From: Amazonocrinis nigriterrae CENA67
GTDB lineage: Bacteria; Cyanobacteriota; Cyanobacteriia; Cyanobacteriales; Nostocaceae
DNA: 64,000 bases
NCBI RefSeq assembly: GCF_016056305.1
Contig: NZ_JAECZC010000019.1
Coordinates: forward strand, 1-64,000
Direction: 5' to 3'
Shown piece by piece: positions 42,705 to 51,832 of the stretch. Position 1 is the stretch's first letter; each line of letters starts with the position of its first letter. The notes under the pieces were generated by a model that did not search any database, was not told the origin of the DNA, and saw only the letters and a program-made list of their open reading frames with translations. The position numbers and the translations under genes were made by a program.

Positions 42705-45467
42705 ATGAAAGCAGTAACAAAAAAAGCCAATTATGCAATCCGAGATCAAAATGGCAAACTAGCTTTTTATGTTCTCTTGTGGAAAAGAAAAGGTATTTCT
42801 TTAGAGCTTTTTGACGATTACTGGAGAAATGTGCATGGGCCTCTGTGCGCGCGATTACCAGGTCAGCACCAATACTGGCAATTTCACCTAGATCATAATC
42901 AAGAGGGTAGTTTGTGGCCAAGGGTTCCAGGGATTGATTACACATATCAGACAGAAGATCAATTTGATGGCATTGCAGAATTAACCTTTGAAACCGAAAG
43001 CGATCGCCAAGCCTTTTTTCAATCGTCAGATCCTCTGATGGCTGACGAACACAACCTATTCAGCAAAGCAGTTGGCTATAATACCAACTATGGTAATTCC
43101 CAAACCTTCATTGATGGCATCCCCACAGGGGAACCAAACGGTAAGGTGGATGGGTTGAAATTCCATGTCATGCTGAAAAAAGCTGATGGCGTGGATGTAA
43201 GAGCCTTTCGCGAACATTTGACAGATTACTTTGCTCCTGCGATCGTCCAAAGTAATGCAGTCCTCAAGTTCCGATTGCATTTGTTTGATGAAATAGACAA
43301 TTCCCGCCCAGATGTTGCTGGGGTGTCTCATTGGGAACCACCAGAGAAGCAGTATCAAGCGGCGTTTGAAATTGCCTTTGCCAATCCTCTAGAAATGGAA
43401 GCATTCTTTGCTTCCCCAGAATATGCTGCTGCTTTCAAAAACTTAGCTAAATATGTAAAGCAGATTTTACCATTGCGAGAACGCAGTGCTTACACCTTTG
43501 TACATAACGGCAAATTGACCCTAGCAGGTCAGTGGAGTTCTAATGTTGCAGATTTGATCGTGAAAGTAGGAGCAACTAATCAATTAAATTCAGATACAGT
43601 TTCTCTAATGAACGGTAAAGAAACTGTTAAGCCAGGGTTAGGTCATTATCTGCAAGGAGTGCAACACGTTGGAGTTACAGTTCAAGATATGGAACAATCC
43701 CTCGAGTTTTACACAGAGGTATTAGGAGGGAAGATAGTTGTTGCAGAAAATAATCTCATGGGTGATGGGATACAAAACACTCTCTTTCAAAAAGAGGAGT
43801 TGGATGCATTAACCCAAGGAGTTAACCCCAAAACTTTTGGTATCCCTAATCTTAGAGATGCTAAAGAAGCCTTAGATATTAAATTCATCTCCTTTGGTAA
43901 TACCTGTATTGAACTCATTTATTTTCGAGATGCAGCAACACAAAATCCCCATCATTCAGCTGTTGAGCGCATTCCTTCCCATGTTGGTCATGTGAATGCT
44001 ATGCACATCTCTTTTCATGTAAAAGATGATGTGGATTTAAATTTTTTTGCCAAACTCTTAGAAGAAGAGTGCCAAATACGCGGCATAAAAAATGTTGTTT
44101 TTAATCGCGTAATTAGAGTAAAATCTGAAGAAGAAAGAAGAAAAGTTGCACTAAAATATAATTCTTCTAAATTTTGGGATGAACCAGATTCATTAAATGC
44201 AAATAATCAACCGGAGTCAGAATTTGGTGAATTAGAAGGTTGGGCATTGTTCTACTGTAAAGGGCCAAATGGAGAACAATTAGAATTCAACCAAGCCACT
44301 CGCACAGTTAAAAAACATTTTGTGAAAGCACAGAAGGAATATAGTATGGCAACTAATACACATTTCGCTGTTTTAAATTCTAAATCTTTTCAACAAATAG
44401 AAACATCAGAAAGAGTTTATGCCACACATAGCAGTTCTATCAATGCATCGTTATCAACTGTTTGGAATGTGTTACTAGATACCATTGAAAATCCAGGGCG
44501 CTACAATCCAGAAGCCTACAATTGTAAAATTCTGGAGAGATATCATAATGGCATACTGCGTCAAATTAAAGTTCTCAACATGACAGTTGAGGAAAAAATA
44601 ACTTGGAATGAAAAAACTGGAAAAATCCGACACACCTTAGTGAATAATCCTTTTTTCATTGGTCAAGGAACTAATAAAGTTATCCGCCCTACTAGTAACA
44701 ATCCTCATGAACCTCTAGTAATTAGCTATACCTGGGATTGGGAAGCTTACAATGAAGAGGGCCGAAAAGTTGCTCAAAAAATTCAAGAAAGCATTGCCGA
44801 AGCAGTTAAGCAAATTGTGCTGAATTTAAAAAGTATTTCTGAACAGCAGGAAAATAGAGTACAAAGTACAATTTTTAATGGCAAAATAGGAGCTAATTAC
44901 AAAAAATCTACTGCTGAAAAATTTCCCGGTACGACAACAGACTTGGTTAAGCGCTTATTCTCTAGAGGTGAGGCATTTGATTCGGAAGGATTCATAAACT
45001 TCTTTACTGACACACCAGTTTATCAGTTCGGCAATTTTGATGTGTGTTTAGATAAAGCAGCAATCAAGAAATCTGCGGATGCTTTCTTTAGTGGTATCTC
45101 TGCTGTCTACCATGACATCAAAATGATCTGGGAAGTTGGTGACGTAGTGTTTGTAGAAATGGATGTTACCTACTGGCGTAAAGATGGCTCAGTTGTGACA
45201 CTTCCTTGTTCCGATATCTTCCGCGTAGAAGGTGATAAATTCTCAGAACTGCGGATTTTTATGGATGTGAATCCTGTATTTGATCCTACAATTAACGTTC
45301 CCAATTCAGCCACTGTGTTCACTGTCAGTGAAGGTAAAAAACTGATTCCACCGAACACTATGAAAAATCACTTCGCTGAACATCCTGAAGGTAGACAAAG
45401 AGTACAAACTGGATTTGCTCCTAAATGGTCAACAGCCAACCCACCTAAGTGGTCAATAGGTAGGTAA
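42705..45467 (+). CDS. Giant fusion: EthD-EthD-VOC-SRPBCC(AtaL-like)-NTF2
   Basis: This 920-residue cytoplasmic protein starts at ATG 42705, with AAGGAG 8 bp upstream (the frame opens at GTG 42666). Order: two EthD-like dimeric alpha/beta-barrel halves (~15-300; DDYWRNVHGPLCARLPGQH, VDVRAFREHLTDYFAPAIV), a VOC domain (~317-552; GVQHVGVTVQDMEQSLEFYTEVLGG ... PNGEQLEFNQ), an SRPBCC/DUF1857 AtaL-like ligand-binding domain (~565-720; VWNVLLDTIENPGRYNPEA), and an NTF2-like domain with the KNHFAEHPEGRQRV tail (~755-920). Each domain type acts on or binds small, often aromatic or polyketide-like, molecules. The protein may channel one substrate through several steps; the reaction is unknown. An internal ATG at 44346 marks a likely ancestral gene boundary. 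Confidence 0.88.
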   Translation: MKAVTKKANYAIRDQNGKLAFYVLLWKRKGISLELFDDYWRNVHGPLCARLPGQHQYWQFHLDHNQEGSLWPRVPGIDYTYQTEDQFDGIAELTFETESDRQAFFQSSDPLMADEHNLFSKAVGYNTNYGNSQTFIDGIPTGEPNGKVDGLKFHVMLKKADGVDVRAFREHLTDYFAPAIVQSNAVLKFRLHLFDEIDNSRPDVAGVSHWEPPEKQYQAAFEIAFANPLEMEAFFASPEYAAAFKNLAKYVKQILPLRERSAYTFVHNGKLTLAGQWSSNVADLIVKVGATNQLNSDTVSLMNGKETVKPGLGHYLQGVQHVGVTVQDMEQSLEFYTEVLGGKIVVAENNLMGDGIQNTLFQKEELDALTQGVNPKTFGIPNLRDAKEALDIKFISFGNTCIELIYFRDAATQNPHHSAVERIPSHVGHVNAMHISFHVKDDVDLNFFAKLLEEECQIRGIKNVVFNRVIRVKSEEERRKVALKYNSSKFWDEPDSLNANNQPESEFGELEGWALFYCKGPNGEQLEFNQATRTVKKHFVKAQKEYSMATNTHFAVLNSKSFQQIETSERVYATHSSSINASLSTVWNVLLDTIENPGRYNPEAYNCKILERYHNGILRQIKVLNMTVEEKITWNEKTGKIRHTLVNNPFFIGQGTNKVIRPTSNNPHEPLVISYTWDWEAYNEEGRKVAQKIQESIAEAVKQIVLNLKSISEQQENRVQSTIFNGKIGANYKKSTAEKFPGTTTDLVKRLFSRGEAFDSEGFINFFTDTPVYQFGNFDVCLDKAAIKKSADAFFSGISAVYHDIKMIWEVGDVVFVEMDVTYWRKDGSVVTLPCSDIFRVEGDKFSELRIFMDVNPVFDPTINVPNSATVFTVSEGKKLIPPNTMKNHFAEHPEGRQRVQTGFAPKWSTANPPKWSIGR

Positions 45468-45833
45468 ACATAATTATACAATGTCATTGCGAATGGAGCG
45501 AAGCAAAATGTAGACGTAAAACTCGCAATGACTGTCAAGATTTTTGTGAATTTACTTAGGTATAAGTGATTTTATTCACTATTAATGTCAGGTGATGCGA
45601 TCGCAAACTGCTAAGAAAAGCCATAAGCAAGCTAGCACTACAATTTAAATGTAGGGAAGCCAGTGCGTTGCAGAGGTTCCCTCTAAAGCAACTGGCGTTG
45701 CGTTGTCGCCAAGGGCCGCACCGACAATAAGAGACTTCCAAGTAAAAAAATATTTTCAGCCTGAAATTTATATTTCTTTATATACATTGTCCCTTTTATT
45801 TAGGTAACACTTGATATTTCCAGGAGATTAACT
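45468..45833. other. Gap with GTCATTGCGA palindrome and the second 21-bp inverted-repeat arm
   Basis: GTCATTGCGA (45483-45492) and TCGCAATGAC (45523-45532) are perfect 10-bp inverted repeats of a 50-bp element. A CCAGTGCGTTGC ... GCAACTGGC palindrome lies at about 45660-45706. The arm ACTTCCAAGTAAAAAAATATT at 45734-45754 mirrors 42337-42357. Confidence 0.65.
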
Positions 45834-46757
45834 ATGGCAAAGGTCAATTATTCAGCACATGCTCAAGATGCGACAACAGTATTATATATACTGATTAAAA
45901 AGAGAGAAGACATAGATTTGCAAACATTCTATAGTTATTGGAAAAATGTTCATGGCCCTGTAAGTGCAAGAATACCAGGTCAATACCAGTATTGGCAGTA
46001 TCACTTGACCCATAATAGGGATAATATTTGGTCAAGTGTTGATAGCATAGAATACACAATTCCAAAAGAAGATCAATTAGATGGAATAGCAGAATTGACG
46101 TTTTTATCAGAAGGTGACTTACAAACTTGGATTAATAGTGCTGCTATTCTCGACTCTGACCAGCAGAATTTTGTTAGCCAAGCTATTATATACGGAACGA
46201 ATAATAGTAACTCTAAAACCTATGTTGACAGCATAGAAAATACTTATCCAATAGGCAATTTAGATGTCATCAAATTTCATGTTATGGTCAAAAAGGCAAA
46301 TACTATCACTGTTGAACAGTTTCGGGAATATATGGTAGATAGATTTGCTGAATCTGTTGTCAAAAGTGATTTAGTTATTAAGTTTAGACTACATCTACTT
46401 GAGGAGCATGATAATTCACTTCCACCAGCACCTGGAGTTTCTCATTACGAACCATTAGAAAAGCAATATCAAGCAGCGTTTGAAATTGCTTTTAAAAATC
46501 GGACAGATATGAAAACTTTCTTGAATTCAGAACCGTATACTTCTTTAGTAAAAGACCAGGGTAAGTACATAAAGCAATTTGCTTCTTTTTTAGAAGAGGG
46601 TACTTACACTTTAGTTCATAACGGTAAGTTAACCCTAGCCGGACAAAGAACTTCCACAGTAGCAGAACTGATCACAAACCTAGGTGCAACCAATCAAACA
46701 CAGGACAACATACTCAATCTTATCCTTGGCAAGGAGCAATCGACGCTTGTTGTTTAA
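45834..46757 (+). CDS. Double EthD-domain protein
   Basis: This 307-residue protein is a paralogue of the first ~310 residues of the giant fusion: YSYWKNVHGPVSARIPGQYQYWQYHL against DYWRNVHGPLCARLPGQHQYWQFHL, and YTLVHNGKLTLAGQ against YTFVHNGKLTLAGQ. Both contain two ferredoxin-like barrel halves, which could form an intramolecular pseudo-dimer. EthD was named from an ether (ETBE) degradation operon, but its catalytic role is unclear; related proteins shape or hold aromatic intermediates. AGGAG precedes the ATG. It has neither the VOC nor later domains. Confidence 0.85.
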   Translation: MAKVNYSAHAQDATTVLYILIKKREDIDLQTFYSYWKNVHGPVSARIPGQYQYWQYHLTHNRDNIWSSVDSIEYTIPKEDQLDGIAELTFLSEGDLQTWINSAAILDSDQQNFVSQAIIYGTNNSNSKTYVDSIENTYPIGNLDVIKFHVMVKKANTITVEQFREYMVDRFAESVVKSDLVIKFRLHLLEEHDNSLPPAPGVSHYEPLEKQYQAAFEIAFKNRTDMKTFLNSEPYTSLVKDQGKYIKQFASFLEEGTYTLVHNGKLTLAGQRTSTVAELITNLGATNQTQDNILNLILGKEQSTLVV

Positions 46758-47136
46758 CACTGAAACCACTTGTGTCTCAAAAATCTATTGCATCATTTTA
46801 GCCTGTTCGTGCCAGTAGGGTTTATGGATGTTAGTCCTAACCCACCGAAAATCAGTCATAGTGAAGCAACACTCTTGCTAGGGTTTCCCACCCCACCTGC
46901 AGACGACTGCAACAAGCCGAAGGGTGCGGCGCTACGTGACAACACACCTTACTAACTAGCTCACTATTGACAGCCTCAACTAAAAATTGATGACACTGGT
47001 GTAAGTCCTGAATTATTTATGAACAATAAGAATCCAGGTATATTGAAAATATCTGGATTCTGAAACTTTCAATTTTCTCAACTCCAATAGGATTGCTATA
47101 TCTAAAATCTCATCAATCCCATATTGTCAATCCCTC
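46758..47136. repeat. Gap carrying dispersed repeat F
   Basis: AATCAGTCATAGTGAAGCAA within 46806-46882 (flanked by GCCAGTAG ... CTTGCTAGGGT) matches 59131-59212 closely (GCCAGTAG ... AATCAGTCATGGTGAAGCAG ... CTTGTTAGGGT). The remainder has a TCCAGGTATATTG/AATATCTGGA hairpin near 47032-47062. Confidence 0.6.
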
Positions 47137-48834
47137 ATGTTGAAAAAAACTGTAGGCTACTTCTTAGGCATTATCTCCAGTATTGCCATTACTACCCCCG
47201 CATTAGGAGCAGATCGTATTGAATTCAATTATTCGCCTTTTGGTGAGTTTGATATTGCCACAAAAGATTTGGAATTATTTATTAATGAAGGCAAAATTTC
47301 CAAAGACTTTGCTTTTTATGCAAATCGTGCTAACCCAGAACAATTAGCACAAATGCGGGAGTTCCTCAGAACAAAATTTCAAGTTTCTCCAATTCTTGTG
47401 TCGCAGTTTACTTATTCTCCTATCGGGGAAGCAATGGTGCAACGCTTGGGTCAGTTTCTACAAACATCTAGTAAACAAAATGGTTTTTATGCCCTGCGTT
47501 CTGCACTAATATTATCAGCAGCTAGTCCAGAAGGATTGACTTTTGTTAATATCCTGAAAAGGTATCCTAGTCCCAGTATTCACCTGAATTTATCAGAAAC
47601 TTTACAGACAATGGGACAGTTATCAGAATTGCTGCAAAAAAGAGATTTAGTTGTTTCCCAAATACAGGGAATAGCAAATCAACAAGCTGCTAATTTGCTG
47701 CCAGTGGATTTTGCCGAAAAACCAGATCTTCGCAAATCTGGTGAATTTAATATCGAAAAATTTACCTTAACTTTACATGACCATTCTCGCGATCAACAGT
47801 CAAGACCTGTTTTAGAACGTAAATATGATGTTGATGTTTACTTACCCCAACCAAAATTAGCAACAACATCATTACCTTACTCGGTAATTGTGATTTCTCA
47901 CGGTTTAGCAGAAGACCGTAATAGCTTTGTTTATATAGCTCAACATTTGGCATCATACGGCTTTGTTGTTGCTGTTCCTGAACATCCTGTCACTGACTCC
48001 AAACAATTTCAACAATTTTTAGCAGGGTTTGCGAAGCCTCCCCAAGCTACCGAATTAATTGACCGTCCTTTGGATGTGAAATACCTCTTGGATGAACTCC
48101 AACATCTTTCTGAAACTGACTCCAGATTTAAAAATAAATTAAATCTGCAACAAGTTGGTTTAATTGGACATTCACTTGGTGGTTATACATCTTTAGCCTT
48201 GGCTGGAGGAACCTTTGATTTTGAAAAAATTCGCAAAGTTTGCAATCCTAATCGCTCTTTAAATCTCTCAATTTTTTTGCAATGTCGTGCTAACGATCTC
48301 AAACCTAGCAACTATCATATCAAAGACGATCGCATTAAAGCGATTATGGTTATGAATCCTTTAAATAGCACTTTGTTGGGCGAAAAAGGAATGAGTCAAA
48401 TACAAGTTCCCGTGATGATGGTGGCTGGGAGTCAAGATATATTTACCCCCGCAGTTCCTGAACAAATTCGACCTTTTACCGAATTATCCAGCAAAGATAA
48501 ATATTTGGCTCTCATAGAAAATGCTACTCATTTTTCTGTAGAATCCGACTCACCATTTAGCCCAAAAGCTATCCCTGTACCGCAAGGATTGCTGGGGCCG
48601 GATAGAAAAAGTGTCTATTCTTATATGAATGCTTTGAGTGTTGCCTTTTTCAAAACCCATCTTGATAATCAACAAGAATATCGTCCTTATCTAACTGCTT
48701 CCTACGGTCAATTTATCAGTCAAGCGCCTTTAAATTTGAGTCTCGTGAATTCTGCAAGTGGAGAAGTGATTTATCAACTGTTAAATAGGGTTTACTCAAA
48801 TCTTGCATCTACCCAATTTACCGCCAAGAAATAA
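47137..48834 (+). CDS. Exported alpha/beta hydrolase with N-terminal DUF1400
   Basis: This 565-residue protein has a signal peptide (LGIISSIAITTPALGA), a DUF1400 domain in the first ~160 residues (RIEFNYSPFGEFDIATKDLELFINEG), and a C-terminal alpha/beta hydrolase with the PAF-acetylhydrolase/dienelactone-hydrolase look: VIVISHGLAEDRNSFVYIAQHLASYGFVVAVPEHP, nucleophile elbow GHSLGGYTSLALAG, later Asp in VAGSQDIFTPA and His in NATHFSVES. The set is a complete Ser-Asp-His triad. It is probably a periplasmic lipase/esterase; cyanobacteria carry several such DUF1400 hydrolases. Start ATG 47137. Confidence 0.88.
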   Translation: MLKKTVGYFLGIISSIAITTPALGADRIEFNYSPFGEFDIATKDLELFINEGKISKDFAFYANRANPEQLAQMREFLRTKFQVSPILVSQFTYSPIGEAMVQRLGQFLQTSSKQNGFYALRSALILSAASPEGLTFVNILKRYPSPSIHLNLSETLQTMGQLSELLQKRDLVVSQIQGIANQQAANLLPVDFAEKPDLRKSGEFNIEKFTLTLHDHSRDQQSRPVLERKYDVDVYLPQPKLATTSLPYSVIVISHGLAEDRNSFVYIAQHLASYGFVVAVPEHPVTDSKQFQQFLAGFAKPPQATELIDRPLDVKYLLDELQHLSETDSRFKNKLNLQQVGLIGHSLGGYTSLALAGGTFDFEKIRKVCNPNRSLNLSIFLQCRANDLKPSNYHIKDDRIKAIMVMNPLNSTLLGEKGMSQIQVPVMMVAGSQDIFTPAVPEQIRPFTELSSKDKYLALIENATHFSVESDSPFSPKAIPVPQGLLGPDRKSVYSYMNALSVAFFKTHLDNQQEYRPYLTASYGQFISQAPLNLSLVNSASGEVIYQLLNRVYSNLASTQFTAKK

Positions 48835-49296
48835 ATTTCTTGGCTCAAAGCTGAAGTAAGCTTCAACTTATTAAAATCAATTCCAGTCCATTTTTGCGGA
48901 CTTGATCTATAAGCCTTGAACTGAAGTTCAAGGCGTACTCAGGGGAAGGTGTAAGATCCGAATACGTAAAAATCCTCAAAAAATTTACCGAATTTTGGGA
49001 TTACCTGACTTAGCTAGGACTTACGCACTGGTGACGAAAAACTAAGCTTTTGCGATTACTTCGCTAGGCTCGTAATGACGTAAAATTGTAGTCTGTGCGT
49101 AAGTCCTGTTAGTACCTGATATGCACCTAGTACTCGACCAACCCTTGCATTGCCAGGTGGAGGCAGGGGGAGAAAAAGATTTTTCTTGGGCTATCAAGCC
49201 TGCTTGAGTTGCCTTGGTGGACTACTAGAGGTTGATGTTTATCCCTGATTTTCTGAGATTATGAGAGGAATATGAGATTATTGACATGTAAAACAA
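48835..49296. repeat. Gap with element C (49016-49107) and a compact repeat A (49139-49228)
   Basis: AGGACTTACGCA ... TGCGTAAGTCCT form perfect ends of a 92-bp element. Next, CAACCCTTGCATTGCCAGG to CCTTGGTGGACTACTAG is repeat A in reverse orientation, only ~90 bp and without nested inserts, so it approximates the empty form. Confidence 0.75.
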
Positions 49297-50604
49297 ATGA
49301 CTCATTTTAAAAATCCCCCCAGTCTCCCGGAAGTTCACCGCAGTATTGTAATTCCCAATAGTAAAAGCTTTTGGCGCAAGATGCTGGCTTATGCAGGGCC
49401 AGGGTATCTGGTTTCAGTGGGATATATAGACCCTGGAAACTGGGCCACAGATATTGCTGGTGGGTCTAAGTTTGGCTATGCCCTCTTGACAGTAATTCTA
49501 CTGTCTAACTTGATGGCAATATTGTTGCAATCGCTATGTGTGCGTTTAGGTGTTGCTACAGGGCGAGATTTGGCACAAGCTTGCCGGGATTATTTTAATG
49601 CAAGGGTTAGCTTTTGTTTGTGGGTAATGTGTGAGATTGCCATTGCTGCTTGTGACTTGGCAGAATTATTAGGAAGTGCGATCGCTCTACAACTTTTATT
49701 TGGTATTCCCTTAGTATGGGGTGTGTGTATCACTGCGCTTGATGTCCTGGTATTGTTATTTTTGCAACATAAAGGCTTTCGCTATACAGAAGCTTTGGTA
49801 ATAATTCTGGTGACAACTGTAGGCATCTGTTTCATTGCAGAAATTCTGTTCTCTCGACCTGATATAGAGGGGATAATGTTTGGATATCTGCCCAAGCAAG
49901 AAATTTTACAAAACCCAGAAATGCTCTACATTGCTATTGGCATTTTAGGCGCAACAGTAATGCCTCATAACTTATATTTACACTCTTCTATTGTGCAAAC
50001 CCGTGATTGGCAACCGAGTACAGAAAAAAGATGGGAAGCAATTAAGTTTGGCACAATTGATTCAACTTTCGCTTTGTCGTTGGCACTATTTATCAACTCA
50101 GCGATTTTAATTGTATCTGCTGCAACATTCCATTTTTCTGGTAATTATAATGTGGCAGAAATTCAAGATGCTTATAAACTACTTTCATCATTCTTAGGTG
50201 TGAGTGCTGCTAGTACCATCTTTGGAATTGCCTTACTTGCTTCCGGTCAAAGTTCAACACTAACTGCAACCCTGGCTGGACAGATTGTCATGGAAGGGTT
50301 TTTACAATTTCGTCTTCCATCGTGGTTACGCCGTTTACTTACCCGTTTGCTTGCAATCGTTCCAGCATTAATTACAATTATTATCTTTGGTGAACATAGT
50401 ACCAGCAAACTTATAGTTCTAAGTCAAGTTATCCTCAGTTTGCAGTTACCGTTTGCAGTCATTCCTTTGGTGATGTTTACAAGTAATCGCTGCTTAATGG
50501 GTGAGTTTGTAAATCCGTTATGGCTCAAATTTTTAGCTTGGGCAGTTGCTATTGTAATCGTTGGGCTAAATGTTTGGTTGCTATTACAAAGTATTTTGAG
50601 TTAA
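49297..50604 (+). CDS. mntH: Nramp-family divalent metal (Mn/Fe) transporter
   Basis: This 435-residue protein has about eleven membrane helices. The two metal-binding motifs are intact: DPGNWATDIAGGSKFG in helix 1 (Asp, Asn) and MPHNLYLHSSIVQTR in helix 6 (Met, His). These define Nramp/MntH proton-coupled Mn2+/Fe2+ uptake. The short N-terminus (IVIPNSKSFWRKMLAYAGPGYLVSVGY) is usual. It stands alone, with a terminator-like hairpin shared with the convergent TauE gene downstream. Metal specificity (Mn against Fe or Co) cannot be read by eye. Confidence 0.93.
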   Translation: MTHFKNPPSLPEVHRSIVIPNSKSFWRKMLAYAGPGYLVSVGYIDPGNWATDIAGGSKFGYALLTVILLSNLMAILLQSLCVRLGVATGRDLAQACRDYFNARVSFCLWVMCEIAIAACDLAELLGSAIALQLLFGIPLVWGVCITALDVLVLLFLQHKGFRYTEALVIILVTTVGICFIAEILFSRPDIEGIMFGYLPKQEILQNPEMLYIAIGILGATVMPHNLYLHSSIVQTRDWQPSTEKRWEAIKFGTIDSTFALSLALFINSAILIVSAATFHFSGNYNVAEIQDAYKLLSSFLGVSAASTIFGIALLASGQSSTLTATLAGQIVMEGFLQFRLPSWLRRLLTRLLAIVPALITIIIFGEHSTSKLIVLSQVILSLQLPFAVIPLVMFTSNRCLMGEFVNPLWLKFLAWAVAIVIVGLNVWLLLQSILS

Positions 50605-50749
50605 CTAGGTTTTTAGCGTTAAACCGCTGAGATAACTCCCATAAATAAATTGTTTTAGTTGAATTTGTTGACTGATGACTGATAACTGATGAATGCTGAA
50701 TTTTCCAAGATGGTTTGTCCTGAAAATATGCACGTAGATAAAAATTAGT

Positions 50750-50781
50750 GTAGGTTGGCGAGATTTTTTCATCCAACCTAC
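50750..50781. terminator. Bidirectional terminator-like hairpin (second copy)
   Basis: GTAGGTTGG (50750-50758) pairs with CCAACCTAC (50773-50781), followed by GCTTTTTTCTCTTC. It is a close copy of the hairpin at 15434-15466, in the same convergent setting. Confidence 0.8.
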
Positions 50782-50793
50782 GCTTTTTTCTCT

Positions 50794-51549
50794 TCACCTG
50801 ACATCTAATAATGTCTTAAATGCAAGTGCTATGACTGTAATCAGAAAAATCCGGCGCAACCAAATATTACTGAGTTTAATGGCAATGCCTGAACCAATGA
50901 CTCCGCCAATGAACATGGTAGCACTTAGAATAATTCCGAGTTTATAATCAACTATGCCACGTGAAATAAAGATGATAGTGGCAATTAGTGAAGAAAAAAT
51001 ATTGATTAACTTTGTATTGGCAACTGCCTCAAGAAACGTCATGCGAAATAAGCTAACATAGGCAGTTGTCAATATAGTGATGTAGCCACCACTAAAGAAA
51101 CCTCCATAAATACCAAGCACAAAAGTTGCTGCGTGTCCTCCAAATTCTGCTAATCTTGATGGGCTACCTGTTGGCGGAATTACTCCAACATTCCGGTTGG
51201 TAATTGAGAATATAGCAACTGCAATCATCAAAATAGAAATAATTAATGGCATCAATTTTACTGGCACGGTCAGCACAATTACAGCACCCCAGATTGAGCC
51301 TGCAAGTGTCAAAACAATTAGTAGTGGCAAGCGACTATGGTCAATGGTTTTTTTGCCAATAAAAGGCAAAGTTCCACCCATACTCATGAAGGTTAATGCC
51401 AGCATATTGGTGGCTAGAGCCGTGCGCGGTTCAATACCTAATTGCAGCATCACTGGTACAGTAATTAGGGAAGTACTACCAGTTACTACACTTATTATAC
51501 TTGTGATAAGAAACACGATAATAAGGATGAGCAACTGAATATTTGACAT
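50794..51549 (-). CDS. TauE/SafE-family membrane permease
   Basis: This 251-residue polytopic protein has about eight hydrophobic segments. The family repeat is visible: near the N-terminus GSTSLITVPVMLQLGIEPRTALATNMLALT, and in the second half GIYGGFFSGGYITILTTAYVSLFRMTFLEAVANTKLINIFSS. TauE/SafE proteins move sulfite, sulfonates or other organic anions across the cytoplasmic membrane. The sulfate importer genes 5 kb away make a sulfur role conceivable, but they are not co-transcribed. The start at 51549 is an ATG at the beginning of the first helix. Confidence 0.87.
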   Translation of the reverse strand: MSNIQLLILIIVFLITSIISVVTGSTSLITVPVMLQLGIEPRTALATNMLALTFMSMGGTLPFIGKKTIDHSRLPLLIVLTLAGSIWGAVIVLTVPVKLMPLIISILMIAVAIFSITNRNVGVIPPTGSPSRLAEFGGHAATFVLGIYGGFFSGGYITILTTAYVSLFRMTFLEAVANTKLINIFSSLIATIIFISRGIVDYKLGIILSATMFIGGVIGSGIAIKLSNIWLRRIFLITVIALAFKTLLDVR

Positions 51550-51832
51550 AATATTGTTCTTAATGTGATTGGCAATACATTTTTGGAAGTTAATTACAAT
51601 AGTTAACAGATAACTTCAAACTTTTATTTACTAGCATTACCGTCAATTTATTTTTAAAATAAAACAGATGAAACCCAGTGTCAAACAAATATTTTTTACC
51701 AACTAAATTAGTAGAAAATATAAAAGTTGGTAACAAATAAGTTGGTATAAATCACCAATATTAGAATTTCAAGTTTGCAAAATTAATAGTTATCAAATCT
51801 GATACTATTCTTTCTATATATACTGAGCAATA

